DNA of 64,000 bases, taken from positions 952,524 to 1,016,523 of the forward strand of contig NW_022985070.1 in the NCBI RefSeq assembly GCF_010015585.1, read 5' to 3'. The translations under genes were made by a program, and so were the position numbers. Below, in pieces: positions 47,701-61,338 of this stretch. This stretch comes from Eremomyces bilateralis CBS 781.70. Taxonomy: Eukaryota; Ascomycota; Dothideomycetes; Eremomycetales; Eremomycetaceae. The notes under the pieces are model-generated. The model worked only from the letters and a program-made list of their open reading frames with translations. It made no database searches and had not been told where the DNA came from. The stretch's first letter is position 1. Each line of letters opens with the position of its first letter.

Positions 47701-50700
47701 GCACGTTCCACTCCTCGAGCCGTCTAGCAGTGTTGAGGACGCTGTCCGTGAGATTCAGCTTCTGGTTTTGGAAGACGCCGGCCGTCGGTAGTACGTGGGC
47801 GAACGTCAAAAGATTCATCTGAGTTAGAGCTTTGATCGCGCCTTCGCCATCGGACTGGTCGATATGGGACCTATCCCTAACATGAGCGTCCAGGCGGGCA
47901 CCACGAAACATGAGATGTTTAAGCCCATCCTCTTCGTAATCTAGCCGCTCAATCACGGTAGAGAATCCCGGCTCCTGCTGGACACCATAGAATGAATCAG
48001 GTTCGTCTACGCCCCTGTATATTTCGAGAAGCAATTCCGACGATATTGCAGGTGGAACACCCATGGAAGACCGTCGCCCGCGGGGTTGCGGCTTCACAGT
48101 AAGCTCCGCGAGCATGAGTGCTGTGGTGAACATTCCGCACTGGGATGCTGCTTTCGATGCATCGAGGTAGTTGACATCAAGCCAGCGCACCCTGTCCATA
48201 TGCGTCAATTCGCGTGGATAGCGTTGGCGCTGGAGAAAGAGAAGAATATGGAGAAGGTTCTTCAAAATTGGCTTGCTGGGAGGGTCCATGCCGAATTGGA
48301 TTGCAAATGCCTCGGACAGAAGCTGCTTGGCTATGTTTCTGGATTCTAGCTGCTGGTGTAAAACGAGGTAAGCAAGGGATGGCAACAGTTCTTCGGACAG
48401 ACCTTCGATACGACGGAGTGCGGTCGGCATCACAGAAAGCACGCTGGTTTTGGCCGTGGACTGAACCAGCGACAAGGCGAGTCCACACGACCAAGTCGAC
48501 ACATCATGGGCACGGTCTGCGAACAATGAGGGACTTTGCATACGGGGATGCAATGACGCGTTCGGAGGTAGCATAACGCTCTCATGTGCGCTATCCATCA
48601 ATGCTTTGACAATCTCCTCGTCGAAATCCTCTTGCCAATACTCTTGTTCGGTAGCGGACAGCCAAAGACAGTTCAAAATCGATCGTAGGGTCCATTCAGC
48701 CACTCCTGCCTCGTTAAGATTGTCACTATACAGAACAGAGCCCAGTTTCTGGACAATCGCCGTCGTTGCGGGAAGTTTAAGCGTTTCCCGCTTGTGAAAG
48801 TTTGTTTGAAGCAGGCGACTAGTACCGAGCCTGAGAAAATAGGCTCGACCGAGGACTCTCGCGCACCATTGGAGGTAATTGACGGAAACCCCTTCCAATT
48901 TCGACGATTTCCACAGTTGGACGGCGTAATTGGCTGCTAACTCTTCCGATCCTAGAGCATCATCGCTTTGACGGGGCGGTGGGTCAAAGTTGCGCGTGAA
49001 GAGTCGAAGGGTCAGATTTCGTGCCGCCTCGGAGAGCATATATAGGCCGCTTCGCTCGTCTTCGAACACAGCCAGCAGGAGCCGACTTTCGGCCGAGCCC
49101 CTTTTTGCGTTGCCAACGCCACTTGCATCACAAGCCGAGCGAACAAGGGATTGAAAGTGCCCTTGGTCCGAATTCTGGTTGCCGCCGTGGTTGAGTGCGG
49201 AAAGATATGTTGTGTACCAATCGATGAATTTCTTCGTTTTCGTCTGGGTGATATTGTGTTGGCTCTCCTGGGTCGTTTGATCTTGCTTAGATACGGCGAA
49301 CTGCCGCAATTCTATGAGCGTTGTCAAGGCGATTCCAGCCGTGAATCTTAAGTTGGTACGAAGCGAAGGTGCTCCGTGGACGTACAAATATTGCACAATC
49401 CCGATTGCGTCGTCCGCACAATGCCCATTCACAAGAAATGGCCGAAGAGCATGTAAGGTCATTTCCAAAGGATATCCATGTAAGGCAGAATCTCCGGCAA
49501 AGCAGATCGCTAGTCTGATGCGTCGCAACATTGAAGCGAAATATAACGGCCCCAAGCTTTTGTGTAACTTGTTCAACATCATTCGGAGGACAACCACGAA
49601 TGTTTGTGGGGACCAACTCCTTTTCGCGTCTCGTGAGCCACGGCGGCACATTCGATCGGTTTCTTCCATTAAGAACTGAGTTGGAAAGTCCGGTTGCATC
49701 GCCATCCCCAGGACGCTCTCTGCGTGACTGAACTCCATCATCTCGCTCAGGGCGCCGTATACCCTTTCGTTATTCTTCTGCTTCGCAAGGATCGTCCGTA
49801 TATCACTTTCGTCCCGGACAAGGCATAGAACATGCCCAAGGACTTGTGGAAAGGATTCCCGCACCATTCCCAGGTACTCCGACTTGCCAAGGACCAGCAT
49901 CAACTGATTCTCCATGCTTTTCGGCCCTTTAAGTCCTCGTGCCGTGTCGTGGGCGATCGTATAGGCCGCGGAACGCGCAAAGTTCTTGATCAACATCTCC
50001 TTTTCTGAGCGTTTACAGCAGGCTTGGAGAAGTTCTAAAGAAGGACGGTGAGCTCGTAGGTAAGCCTGTGCGACGGCCTCATCTTCAACGTCGTGCAACA
50101 AGTCACATAAGCCGTTGTATCCGAAGGATGAATGAGGTATCTCGCTTAGCTCATGCGAAGCCGACATCCATGCGAATAGAATTTGCGGTGCGAAAAGTCG
50201 AAACAGCTCTTTCGGGCTCTCCAGCATCAAATTGCGAGACATGTCTGCAAGGCACTGCGTTGCATGTCCGTCGGAGCCGTCGACCATCGCTGCTGTTTCG
50301 AAAATATGATAAACACAGCGACGGAGAAGCGTGTGCCATGATGAGCCGAGTTGGCATAGCACAAGCAGCCGCATAGCAATGCCTTCCATGTGATCCTTGT
50401 CGGATGGCAGGTTTGCTTGTATGTCGTCGAATATGGCTTCGTGGTTTGCCAACGTGAACAAGTTGAACATGCTTGCGATTTGATTGGCAATCTGGAATTT
50501 GATTGGAACCTCAGCCTCATCCAGGAGACTGAAAACTGACGTCCGAACGGACGGCAATCCTTGCTTCTGGCCCATGTCGGGTTGAAACTGCATGAGGCGG
50601 AATAGTAGGCGTGCAATGATTGAATGAGCATTCGCGGACACGATCTTAGCCTTTAAGGCCTTTGAAACGATCCATTCATGGATACTCTCACCCAAGTCGT

Positions 50701-53700
50701 AGAGATCCGGGTTTTGAGTGTCCGCCCAATACTCAACAAATCCGTCGAATACTTCAAGGGCAAAACATATGGCGGCTTCACTCCTCTCCATGTCATAGTC
50801 CTGAAGTAATGATCCTGCGGCCTGGAGAAGGATCTCCGCATCTTTCACGCTGACGGCGATAGAACTGCGGAAAAGAGATCTTGTGAACAAGCGGCAACTG
50901 CAGATTTCGTCCGGAGGTATGTCTGCGAGATAGGAAATGAAGCTAGTGGGAACCCGGTTGTCTTCTGTAGGTTCATCCGCGGCGCACGAGAATAGCTTTG
51001 CAAAGCAGGACACGTACGAACGTACGCTCGATATGCCGAAAAGCTGGGCCGTTTCGCCGCGAGCCGGAACCAGCAATGACTTGACAGGCTTGGCGGTACT
51101 TCTCTGAGAGTCAAATTCGGTGTCCCAATCCATAAAATCCTGGGCATCTTCTTCAACCCATACGGAGGGAAGTTTTTCTCTTCGAACATCGAATGCATTG
51201 GCAAGCCTGGTGCAGAGATGTGATATACCCGGAGGTCGTATCGTATCAACTACGGGGCTTGTAAGAGTTTCTGCGTCTGGTAGGCATTCTCCGATTGTTT
51301 GCACGACCATATCCACATACTCTAGTGGACAGAACCGGGTTTGAACCTGTGCTGCTATGATATCGAAGAGAGAGGATAATTTTGCAGAAACAGATCTGTA
51401 CTGTTTGTCAAGGCGGGGGTTAGGATGCGAAACTAAGGTGCTTCCGAAGATACCGAACATTAATATTAGCCTGAGTCCGGTGGGGGCTTTATTTGTATGC
51501 GTAGAATCCTTGCTCCACACATCGTGAAGTCTATCGGCTTCATGGGACAGAAGATCAAGCAAATGTGCATCGATTTTGAAGGAACGTTGAGAAGCGATGG
51601 GTTCTGCGCCGCCCGATTGGGCTGATTTTGCTGGTGGGACTGTGTCAAGTGATTTTGGAGAACGAGGGAGAAGGAGAAGATATGAAAACACAGCCTCGGC
51701 CTGTTCCGTCTCGGTAAGGACTTGTCCCACGCTGTCCAGAACAGCAAGCGGTGCGGGTACGATGGGAGACCAGGTGAGGTTAGAGCAGGCGTAGAGCGCC
51801 TGGGCGATGTCTTGAGCTATGAAGCGTATTGGAGACAATGGCGAGGCGAGCCCGTCGTCGGAGGTGGCTGGCTTGGTTAGATCGATCTATTGGACGAAAT
51901 GGAGGACTTACTAGCTCGCCACTTGTTGAAGATCCAGCTTATAATACTGACTGCCGTCTGCTCGACAGTATTGGGGTTCTCGGAGGATTTGAGGCGTAGA
52001 ATGCTCTGCCACAAGGACAAAGTTGCATCCGAGAGCACAGACGGCCCCGAGAGTTCTGTCGCATTGAGACATGCTTCGATCGACCCAGAGATATCGACAT
52101 AAGAAACAATCTGGGTTCTCAACATGAGATCTAGAAGATGTGCGGCAGCCCTTCCAGTCAATGGCGATGGAAGTGCTCGGAAACTGACTTGCCACACTTT
52201 TAACCAGGTCTCTTTCATTCCATAACCCTTGGATTGGGGGTGCATAATGGCAGCCGCAAGGACAACCATAGCCCATGCCGACACAGTTGAATTCTGATCA
52301 GAAATTACTCCAGTCAAAGACTCGACTAAAACAGCGAGACGGATTTCAGAGAGGGCGTCGTGGTGGATCATAAATGCCAACACTTGAAGCGCAAGAACCC
52401 TCTCCTCCTTGGGCGAGGATTTGCTTGCGACTCTAAGAAACTCTTCAAAGTATGGTGCACGACGCACCCTTTTCCGTGGTCCATCGAATTCGTTGTTGTT
52501 GTCGTCTCTACGGTTCGAAGGAACGCTTGTGTCAATTGCCGTCATAAAGTATGCAATCATGTACGGGAATGCCCAGGCCATGCCAACAGCATTCTCGCGA
52601 GATCCCTTTTGTTTGGTATTCAGTGTGCGCAGAGAGAACGTGGCGGTACTCAACGCATCCAGATTCTTGTGGGTTGTTTGTCGATGGTGCAGCGTAACAT
52701 TGTGGAGACGCAAGTGGTTGTCGGGTTTTTTGTAGTGGTAGTCGGAGATCATGGAAGCCAGGAGGGACTCTAGGTCAGGCAGATCCATCTGGTTGCGTAG
52801 CATAGACTTCAAGTGGAAACGACCGATTGTTAGAGATATTAATATTTGCTCCTTCAGCATGGGAGTTTTGTTGCTCCAATGCTGCTTGAACGCCCCGAGA
52901 AGCTCGCTCAAAAGATTTTTCGTAAGATCATGTCTCTCCGGTGCCACTCGTAACAGAAGGCTGTTAATGCACGTTACAATATCGAGAGTCCCACGAGAAA
53001 AGGATCTCAAGAGTTCCACGAGACAGAATGCTAACTTTTCTGCCCTCTCCAATGTGGGAGCATTGGCGGGCATCAAAAGAAGTTTCATGCAGTATACGAG
53101 CTCAAGAAGCTTATCGTGATCAGACTTCTGGGAAGTCCGATTGCTTATCTCTTGAGTTGGAGTACGGCCTCGAGTTGGAGTATGACCTCGAACCTCGAGT
53201 GATGCGGGAGAAACCAAAAAGGAGTTGGAGCCATTGCTTCGTAGACTGAAAGATGCCCCTGAGATGATGCTTCGGAGTCGCTGGCAACTGTCCAAGCAGA
53301 AGTCCATGATTTTTAGCCACTGGTTGGCTCGGAGGTGCTCGACATGAGGCTGATATTCGAATATCGTCCTGACACACTTCAGATAATCAAGTCCAAGGGG
53401 TTCGCAAAACCCGTCGTCTCCCACTCGGAGCGTCTGGATGATGTGATCGAGAATTGACATCAGCAACTTGGTATTAAGACAATGAACGCCCCCTTCAATG
53501 ATTTCCCGCAAAGCAACGCCAATTGGTCCTAGGCGTAAAGCAGCAGAATTGGATGTTGCCTTGCTGACTTTCAGCCAAAGTGAACGATCGGAAGATACGA
53601 GCTCGAACAAGGCATTGAATGCATCGTTCCATTCTTCCTTTTTGATCTCCTCAATTTGTTGTGCCTTCCGGATTCTGGAAAACCATTGACGAAGTTCTGC

Positions 53701-53781
53701 AACGCCTTCCTTTTGGTTTTTGAGGACGGAAGACTGCATGGACTTTACAGCGTCCGAAAGACTTGCGCCGTTCTCCTTCAT
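44788..53781 (-). CDS. TEL1: Tel1/ATM checkpoint kinase
   Basis: Five minus-strand exons, 53781-51912, 51867-47415, 47358-46965, 46918-45821 and 45771-44788, encode about 2932 aa. Tel1 is the PI3K-like kinase that detects double-strand breaks through Mre11-Rad50 and maintains telomeres. The N-terminus carries a TAN-like region and the middle is HEAT-type helical. The FAT region ends in exon 4; the kinase starts there and passes over the splice as [20 protein letters not shown]. The catalytic loop [13 protein letters not shown] is near residue 2754 and the DFG-equivalent HIDLGVAFE near 2774. [17 protein letters not shown] is typical of ATM rather than ATR. The FATC ends [11 protein letters not shown]. 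Intron 1 is only 44 nt; the acceptor was chosen to keep frame. It shares a promoter with NUP192. The Aspergillus orthologue is called atmA. Confidence 0.94.
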
Positions 53782-54265
53782 TGTGCATTATGCCGAAGCT
53801 TGGGAGCTTTCTAAGCTTTTAGGTGGAAACACGAATTAATGCAGTGCTACTGTGAAGAAGGGGAGGGAGTCCCCAATTGTTCGTTTTGATGTCTGTTGTC
53901 GATGTAGTAGTAGGAGTATGGAATAGTAGTAGAAGGAAATATCTGGGAGGCTGTTGATCGCGTTGAGACGAGCAACGCGACTGGGGGAACCGGAAGAGCT
54001 GATTGGTGACGCCACTGGATGACAAAGGGGAAGTGGAGAAAAAATATGTGTAAATGCCTGACAGCCTGAGGTTTAAATATGTGGAGTGTCCCACTGACCA
54101 ATCGGCGCGTCTTCTCACCACCGCGTTTCTACATCCCAGTTTCTAGTGTTTCTACACAGACGGAGACACTCAGATACATGCACATACTCTTTTGTTCTCA
54201 TAGCACCACCAGTTCCCTACCCGTCTAACATCGCCGACGGTGCAGGAGGTGTTGCAACGCCCCCG
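53782..54265. promoter_or_regulatory. Divergent promoter, TEL1 / NUP192
   Basis: The 484-bp region separates two of the largest genes in the window. It contains AT- and purine-rich stretches and a GACCAATCGG (CCAAT) motif at about 54096-54105. No gene is visible. Confidence 0.45.
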
Positions 54266-57200
54266 ATGGATGACGTTGACGACCTAGCGGCTCTCGAAGA
54301 GCTCCATCGCGACCTCCTAGGCCTCCAAGCAAGAAGCCTTGGTGTGCTACAACGACTGGATCCGCTACTCGATGAATTGCGCAGCTGGATTCCTACTTTT
54401 AGAGAACTTCTCAATAAGCCCCAGAGAAATGAGAGCAGCCGGAGAACGCTTATGACAGGTAAGCATGCATCATTCGTCCCAGGAGAGCGCGGATTCTTAT
54501 AAAACGTACAGGGACCATCACAGTCGATGAAGTGGAGTACTCAATCACAGACGAATTCAAGGTCCAAGTTATCGAAGTTTCCGATGAACTAGATCTCGAT
54601 GAACTCCGAGCCTCGAAGCTCTATCTTCAAGCTCAAGATGATGCCGTGGAGCTGGACCGAAGCCCAACAACAACCGCCGTGATAAGATTCCACAAACGCC
54701 GCCAACTCCTCCTCGAATGCCTACGATTACTCCTAGTCCGACCATGGAGTGCCTCGGAAGAGGATGAGGGCAACGACGAATATTTTGCTTCTTTAGGGGA
54801 GGGGACGTTGGAGAGCCTGGAGAGGGAATGGTCGACTATCCTCGATTTGTTACTCGGAAGAGACGAAGGTGACAACAGTGTGGACAGAGGCTCCCAATTC
54901 TGGAACCGATGCCAGAATTACATGGAAAACGTTGAAAAATGGATAGCGACACTTTTGACACGTTTCAAACGCTACGAGCTGGTAGACTTGGTCCTTCCAG
55001 CAGAACTCCAGGAAGTTTTTACCTTCCAACTGAGCTCTCTCTCGAATCAGCATGCATCACTTTCTGCCATCTGCGTGCATCTCACAAATCGCGCTTTTAC
55101 GACCTTTGTGGACTTCCGGAACCTCCTTAACCGGTTATCGAAATTGGATAAACACGACGCAATTCTCTTGCACTATTTTCCAATTTACATGGCTTTTGTT
55201 GCCCAATTCGGCAAACGAAATACGGCGCTCTCTCCCGAAGAGGATCGACAATTGACCCAGCTTCTGCATCCGGCCAAGGACACAGATCCGTGGATATTAC
55301 GGAATTTCCATGCCGCATGCTTGGTCTGCTGGCTGAGCGAATATGGAGCCTCCGATGCTGCGCGGGAACGTGTCAATGCGAATGACCGAGCCAAACAGAT
55401 CGAATTGCTGTTCACCGAGGCATTAAGGAATGGTGCATTTCATTTCCTGCTGTCCCTTGCGAAAGATGTACACCGCGACGAATGGTACGATCCCGCCAAA
55501 GTTGGACTAGTATCCTTTCTTCTCCAGGAAACCCCCTCCCTTCCACAGGGCACGTCTGCAATGTCGGAGCACATTGAACAGCTCATTGTGAAATCGTTGC
55601 AGGCCTTCATTGGGTCTTTGATCACCAACATGCCGGATGCTTTGAGAAAGCTCAAAGAAGAGGAGGATGAAAATCGGCGACTTCTGCAATCGAGATTCCA
55701 ACGGGGGACCAAAGAATACGATTTGCACCTAGAAAGATTTATGGTCATCATTGCGTATGCCTACGAAGGAAAGCCACAGAACGCATTGGACTTTTGGACG
55801 GAAACCGATGGGAACCTACGTGGCTTCCTGTCTTGGGCTGCAAAGCGACAGACGACGCCTCGTGCGGCAGCATTTTGCGAAATGCTATGCTCACTCTCCG
55901 AGGACGAGGCGTGTGCAAATTACGCCCACGGATTCCTTCGCGACGAGAGTGATTCCACCACGGGAAAGCTCCGACGGGCGACGTCGCTCAGTTGGACACA
56001 GATCTTCAACGAGCTTCAATTCTACTCGAACACCATGAAGGACCGACCCGCGATTGCTCCAAACCCCTCCTCGGCCCATTCGTTTAACGACCAAATCATA
56101 GAACCCGAGTCGCAACTCATGCTAGAGTGCTATTTACGGCTTGTGTATCATTTATGTCGCACGAGCCCCGATGCGCGGGAATGGGTCATTTCACATCCCG
56201 TGATCAACCTTCCTGGGATCCTCTTTCAGCTATGCAGCAGTGGCATTGAGAACCGGCTGAGGGCATGCGCCTTCAACGCGATAACAGCGTTGCTAACCAA
56301 CAAGAGCGTGGAGCTTGGGAGAGCCTTGTGGAATGCCCTGGATCATTGGATTTTCGGATCTCTTTCGTCGAGTCCCAAATCCGGAGCAAGTCTCGAGGTA
56401 GCGGCCCAAACGGAAATGCTGACGTTCAATGCGATTGCATCTGGTTTCGAGGAAGCGAATGCCTTTGTTGGCCTTGTCAACGCACTTGTCGCACCATTCC
56501 CCTCGGAATTCAATATATTCGATTCATTGCCATTCCCAGAGCAACTTGGCGCGGCATATCGGATGCCGGGTATCGAATCATACATCGATTTTACGATTGG
56601 ACGGCTGTTTGCCGAAACGTCCGTGGATATGTCAGATCGGCTGCAGCAACAGGTCCTTCGATTGAATTGCCTGACCCTTATTGCGACTTGCCTGTCAACA
56701 TTCAACGACAATCTTGTGGCTATTGCAATGCTGTCTAATATCAAAGTGGACTCGGCGATCCAGACCACCTCCCTATCTGCGTATGTCAGGCTTCACCCGT
56801 TTGCCCGCGTGATGGACTGGATGTTCAATGACAAGGTCCTCTCGGCGTTGTTTGACACCGCCAACCAAAAGATCGACGAGGTCAACAGCGTCACTTCTAC
56901 ATCCCCGCAAATCGCGGCGCTTCTCAAGAGCATCGAGGTCATGGACCTGATCATGAAACTACAGTCGACATATGTGGACTATGTCCGCCCCATTATCAAA
57001 ACTCAAACCACCGAGCGAAGGGCACCGGTCGCAAATTCCGCGCTAGCGTCTTTCGAAGATGCTGTGTTGAATAACTTGAGGCTGGTGGTTGATCTTGGCC
57101 TCTACTGCGGTACAGGACATGAAGAGCTGACCATGGTGTGTTTGCGGCTGCTAGAGAAATTGTCTTCCTCAAGAAAACTCGCGTTATCGACCACCTCCTC

Positions 57201-59394
57201 CTACGGGTCACGCGCTGAGAAAAGCAAAATCATCATCATTATGGAAGGCGAGAACGACTCCGAGCGCATATCCCGTGGCCTCATCCCGGCGATGCAGCTC
57301 GACGTGCGAGAGCTCGAGGCCGGTCCTGAGACTGCAGGATATCTCATCAAGGTTCAGATACTGGATTTCCTATACCGGGGCTTAAGCACCTTATCCGACC
57401 GAGCCGGACTTTCGCATCTTTTGCTCGGGTTCTCGAGCGGACCGTCGGCTGGCTCGATCACCATATCGGACGACGGCTTGTTTACTAACGGAATGTCCTT
57501 GTTTCATTCCCTCGTTCGTCTTGCCGTTGAGCATCCTATCTGCGACGGAGACCTGATGATAGGATGGCAACTCAGGATCAGGCAAGCATGCATCGACATC
57601 CTGAGAACACTGTGGAAATCCCCTCTCTCATCGCAGCTCGTCATGCTGGAGCTTCGCAATCACGATTTTGCGTTTCACACCGCCCTCCGGAACGTTCTCG
57701 TTCACTCACGCACGCTTTGGGATGGAAGGACATTGGACGATGATGACTTCCTTCTCTCTAGCTCTGCTTACTGCCTGCGATACTTTCTGCAGCTGAGGGC
57801 AGCTATGTACGACTACATTGCCCGAGAATTACGAGCGGCAACCTTGGCCAAGCAAACCACGCTTGTTGCGCGATTGAAGGGGATGATTCTTGGAACCACC
57901 ACGGTCCCTGGTGGGGATCCCCTTCCGAACCCCACCATATTCGACCTCTTCGACTTCGCCGAATTCGAATTCCCGGAATCAATCCCCTTTCCAGAGACGA
58001 GGCTTTTACAAGGCTTAGATCTTGCAATTTGCGAGACGGAGGGAGCGGATGGCACGCCTCATCTAGATTTGACTCGCGTCGAAGAGCTGCTCCTTCTGAA
58101 GCGGAACGAATTGGAGAGGGACGTCAAGATCTCCACCGCCGAGGAATCTGCGGTGGTCAAGCAGGAATGCCTCCAGGTTTTAGCATATGTGCATGCGCGG
58201 AACCAGTTGGAAGCGATCAACGCGGCTCGTATTAAGACGTTGAGGTCCTGGATACAGCTTCTGACCGTCGTATTTGAGACGTGCTCTCTGGAGGCCAACA
58301 TCAAGGATCCGATCTTGATGCATGCTCTTCAAGTCATTCTACCGAAACTCGAGCGCGCCATACAACAGAACGCCGAAGAAGCTTCTTATCTTACAGCTGC
58401 AGCGGGCACGATATTGCAGCATTCCAACCACGCCGCCTTCGCAAGGGCCAACCGGAACGGAGACGTAGCGAACGACATGCTGTTCCAGCTCTTCCGAATC
58501 TTACTGAACGGCATCGCAACCCCGAGTTCGGCGCCCGAATTTAGACATGCGGCCGAGCAGGTCACCCATACCTACCTTCGAAACGTCACCGCAACCTCGA
58601 CCAAGGCATCCCCACTGTCCAAGCAGATCTTACGGATCCTGAAGCTCTGCGGCGATCGCTTGTTCCAGGTCCTTTGCGACGACGCCCAGTCGGGCGGAAA
58701 CATCGGACGTCTACCGCCCATCCTCTTATTGGAAACCATGGTCTCCCTGACCGCCCGCGAAGAATCGAAGCTTGTTATCGAACAGATGTCAAAGTTGAAT
58801 TTCACGGGTCTACTAGTCGATAGCATCAAGTACATTCCCGCCGAAGTCGCCGCGTCTCCACCCGCCGACATCCCCCAACTCGTCACCTGCTACCACGCCA
58901 TCCTCGCGCTCCTCCTCCGCATCTGCCAGACGCGCACGGGCGCCATCCAGATCCTCAACGCTGGCCTATTCCAGGCCGTCCGCGAGTCCCAGCTCTTCTC
59001 CGCCGACCCCGATATCGGGCTCGAAATCGACAATCCCCAGGCGCTGCAGCGTTTCTACGAGGTCATGCTGGCAGTGCTCCGGGTGATCAATGCCGTGGTG
59101 TTGACGCGCGGCCCGCAGAACGAGCGGGTGCTGCAGCAGGCGCGCGCGTTCGTGCGGGAGAACCGGTCGTCGATCGTGGGCGTGTTCAAGCGGCAGGCGG
59201 GCATTGGGAGCGCGGCCGGCAACGCGCAGGACGAGCTGAACGAGTTGGTAGATCACTTCGCACTGCTGATCGCGGCGACGGAATTTATTGAGGTATGTGA
59301 ACGTGTCTTGCCATGCCCTTTGCCGGTGCTAACGAAACCGCAGCACGAGGATAAGACGGCGTTCACCAAGGCGCAGTCGACGCTCTTTTCATGA
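54266..59394 (+). CDS. NUP192: Nucleoporin Nup192 (Nup205 family)
   Basis: Exons 54266-54458, 54512-59292 and 59344-59394 encode about 1674 aa, the usual size. Nup192 is a scaffold nucleoporin of the inner ring of the nuclear pore, binding Nic96 and Nup53. The protein is almost entirely alpha-solenoid. N-terminal marks are MDDVDDLAALEELHRDLLGL and LRSWIPTFRELLNKP; later LITNMPDALRKLKEEEDENR and MLECYLRLVYHLCRTSPDAR are typical of the Nup192/205 family. The C-terminus reads LIAATEFIEHEDKTAF after removal of the last intron. That intron is 51 nt with no stop, so its retention would still give an open frame. The first ATG in the conserved frame was chosen; a short in-frame stretch upstream lacks conservation. 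Confidence 0.92.
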
Positions 59395-59539
59395 ACGACG
59401 AGCGGGTGTTTTATAGAGCGGAATGGTTCAGTGGGTCATTTGGATCATCCGGGTGCGGCGTAAATAGGGCGACGTGTGGTCAACCACGAGCGGATATGTA
59501 TATGCGGTGCAACGGGAGGGGTGAAAAAGTTATCGTAGA

Positions 59540-60097
59540 TTAAGCAACGGTCGACGGGCCGGCTGATTCGTTTATTTCCGAAAGTCCATCGAGCCCTCTG
59601 CTCGTTCGCTGTGAGTCCGTATTCGGGACGAGGGTTCCCCACGGCGCCGTCCCTCCGACGTCCGCAATCTCGTCCAGCTTGTTCCCCAGCTTCACGACGC
59701 TGTACCGGATTAACCGCGGGTCGTTGCTCAGCGTCCGCTTCATGGAGTGCTGCGCCTTCGCCGAGGAGTCGAAGCGCATGATGAAGTAGTGGCCACGGTT
59801 GAAGAGGCCTTGATCCTTCTTCCGCAGCGGTTTGGGGAGGAGGAAGGTGCCCCAGTTCGTGTAGCCGCGGACGACACCGCCGGAACCGAGAATGATGCTC
59901 CCGGAGCGCTTCGCTATCCTGCGTGTGGTCAGTTCGAGTTCGACGGTCGTCGCGGATGTGCGGGAAGAGGTGGATGGGCGTACTCCTTGACTTCATTGAG
60001 CCTTGATGGTCTCACCTAGTCGGGATATGTTAGCGAAGGGGTCATATTGTGACAATGTTTGAAGACATCTTACCACTCCAATCAATTCATAAAGCAT
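59540..60097 (-). CDS. MRP17: Mitochondrial small-subunit ribosomal protein bS6m (MRP17)
   Basis: Minus-strand exons 60097-60074 (24 nt), 60015-59984 (32 nt) and 59918-59540 encode 144 aa. The start is MLYELIGVVRPSRLNEVKEI, then AKRSGSIILGSGGVVRGYTN, WGTFLLPKPLRKKDQGL and NRGHYFIMRFDSSAKAQHSM, the bS6 fold of the mitochondrial small ribosomal subunit. The two tiny first exons are needed to recover the conserved beta strand. The C-terminal 30 residues (RTSRGLDGLSEINES) are an extension. The protein lacks a clear cleavable presequence, which is usual for this family. It diverges from GCV3, also mitochondrial, over 381 bp. Confidence 0.93.
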
Positions 60098-60478
60098 GAT
60101 GGTCAAACAAATGAATCATTCCTCCGTGTGGTGAACTCGGATCGTGGTTTGCGGCTGGTGGTCGCGAACAATGAGAACTTTCGATGAGCGCTGCATGGAC
60201 TACATTAGGTGCCTTTATGCCTTGGCGCCTTGGTGCCTCTTCCTGTTCTGCTTCACTTTGCGGTTGCCCCTGCAAAAGCCCAAAACCGACGACCATCGCG
60301 CGAGAGAACAGAGGAAACGACGACCCACAACGGTGGAACGTCATTGCACGTGGATTTGGATTCTCCGAGCTCCCCTCCGTTGTCCAGCTCATTGTTTGGT
60401 GATATTCAATCGGTGATATTCCATACCTGAACGCACCAATATCCCGCTTTTCGTCTCAGTAGCTATAACCACCTCATC
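60098..60478. promoter_or_regulatory. Divergent promoter, MRP17 / GCV3
   Basis: The 381-bp region lies between two genes whose products both go to mitochondria. It contains a CTTGGCGCCTTGGTGCC-like near-repeat at about 60220-60237. No specific factor is assigned. Confidence 0.4.
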
Positions 60479-61141
60479 ATGGCTGCCCGAGTCTCAATTG
60501 CTCGAGCTTCGCGCTCAATGGGGTCTTTGATGGCTGCTCCTGTCCGCCGACCGTTTTTGTCAGCCCAACAACCGCGGATAACTCACAGATTCCCCGACGT
60601 GCGGTCGTTCAGCGTGTCGGCTCTGCGTACGTATCTGGGGCCCATGGAACCGCCTGATCACCACCCAGGACGCTAATTGTTGTTTAGAGCGCGCGAAAAT
60701 ATACTCGGAAGATCATGAGTGGATTGAGGTCTCGGAAGATGGCAAGATTGGTACGGCGCCGGACGGAGTGTCGGAGTCCTTCACGACGAGGGCACGCATG
60801 GCTAACCACTTCCCCGAGCAGGTACCTTCGGTATTAGCACCTACGCCGCCGAACGGCTCGGTGATATCGTCTACGTGGAGCTGCCGGAGTTATCCATCGA
60901 CATCCAAGCCGGCGAAGCCATTGGCGCTGTCGAGTCGGTGAAGAGTGTCTCCGATCTCTTGTCCCCGGTGTCGGGGAAAGTCGTGCAGACCAACGCCGCC
61001 GTAGAAGGCAAGCCGGCCACGATAAATCAGAGTCCGGAAGGGGAGGGGTGGATTGCGAAGATCGAGCTCGCCGATAAGGGGGAGCTGGAGACGCTGATGG
61101 ATGAGGATGCGTATGTCAAATTTATCAAGGAAGAATCATGA
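60479..61141 (+). CDS. GCV3: Glycine cleavage system H protein, mitochondrial
   Basis: Exons 60479-60626, 60688-60750 and 60822-61141 encode 176 aa. The H protein carries the lipoyl arm that moves the aminomethyl group among the P, T and L proteins in the mitochondrial matrix. The first 50 residues form a presequence (MAARVSIARASRSMGSLMAA). The mature part reads AKIYSEDHEWIEVSEDGKIG, then TFGISTYAAERLGDIVYVEL, and the lipoylation site is the Lys in AVESVKSVSDL. It ends LMDEDAYVKFIKEES. The exon 1/2 acceptor was placed at TTTAG because this keeps frame. Length matches the family (about 170 aa with presequence). Confidence 0.96.
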
Positions 61142-61338
61142 GCCGTCGATATTTTACTAGATCCGGTGGAAAGTGAATATATTTCAGAATTGGCATCTGT
61201 CTTGAGAGCCATTATCGAACCATTGCGCTGAGAGCTTGTCCGTCGCCTGTATCCGGCCTTCGTCCACTTCTGGTTGTGTTGGTTTTGAATATAGACTATT
61301 GCCCAACCCAATTGAAGAGAAGTTGAGGATATCATATT

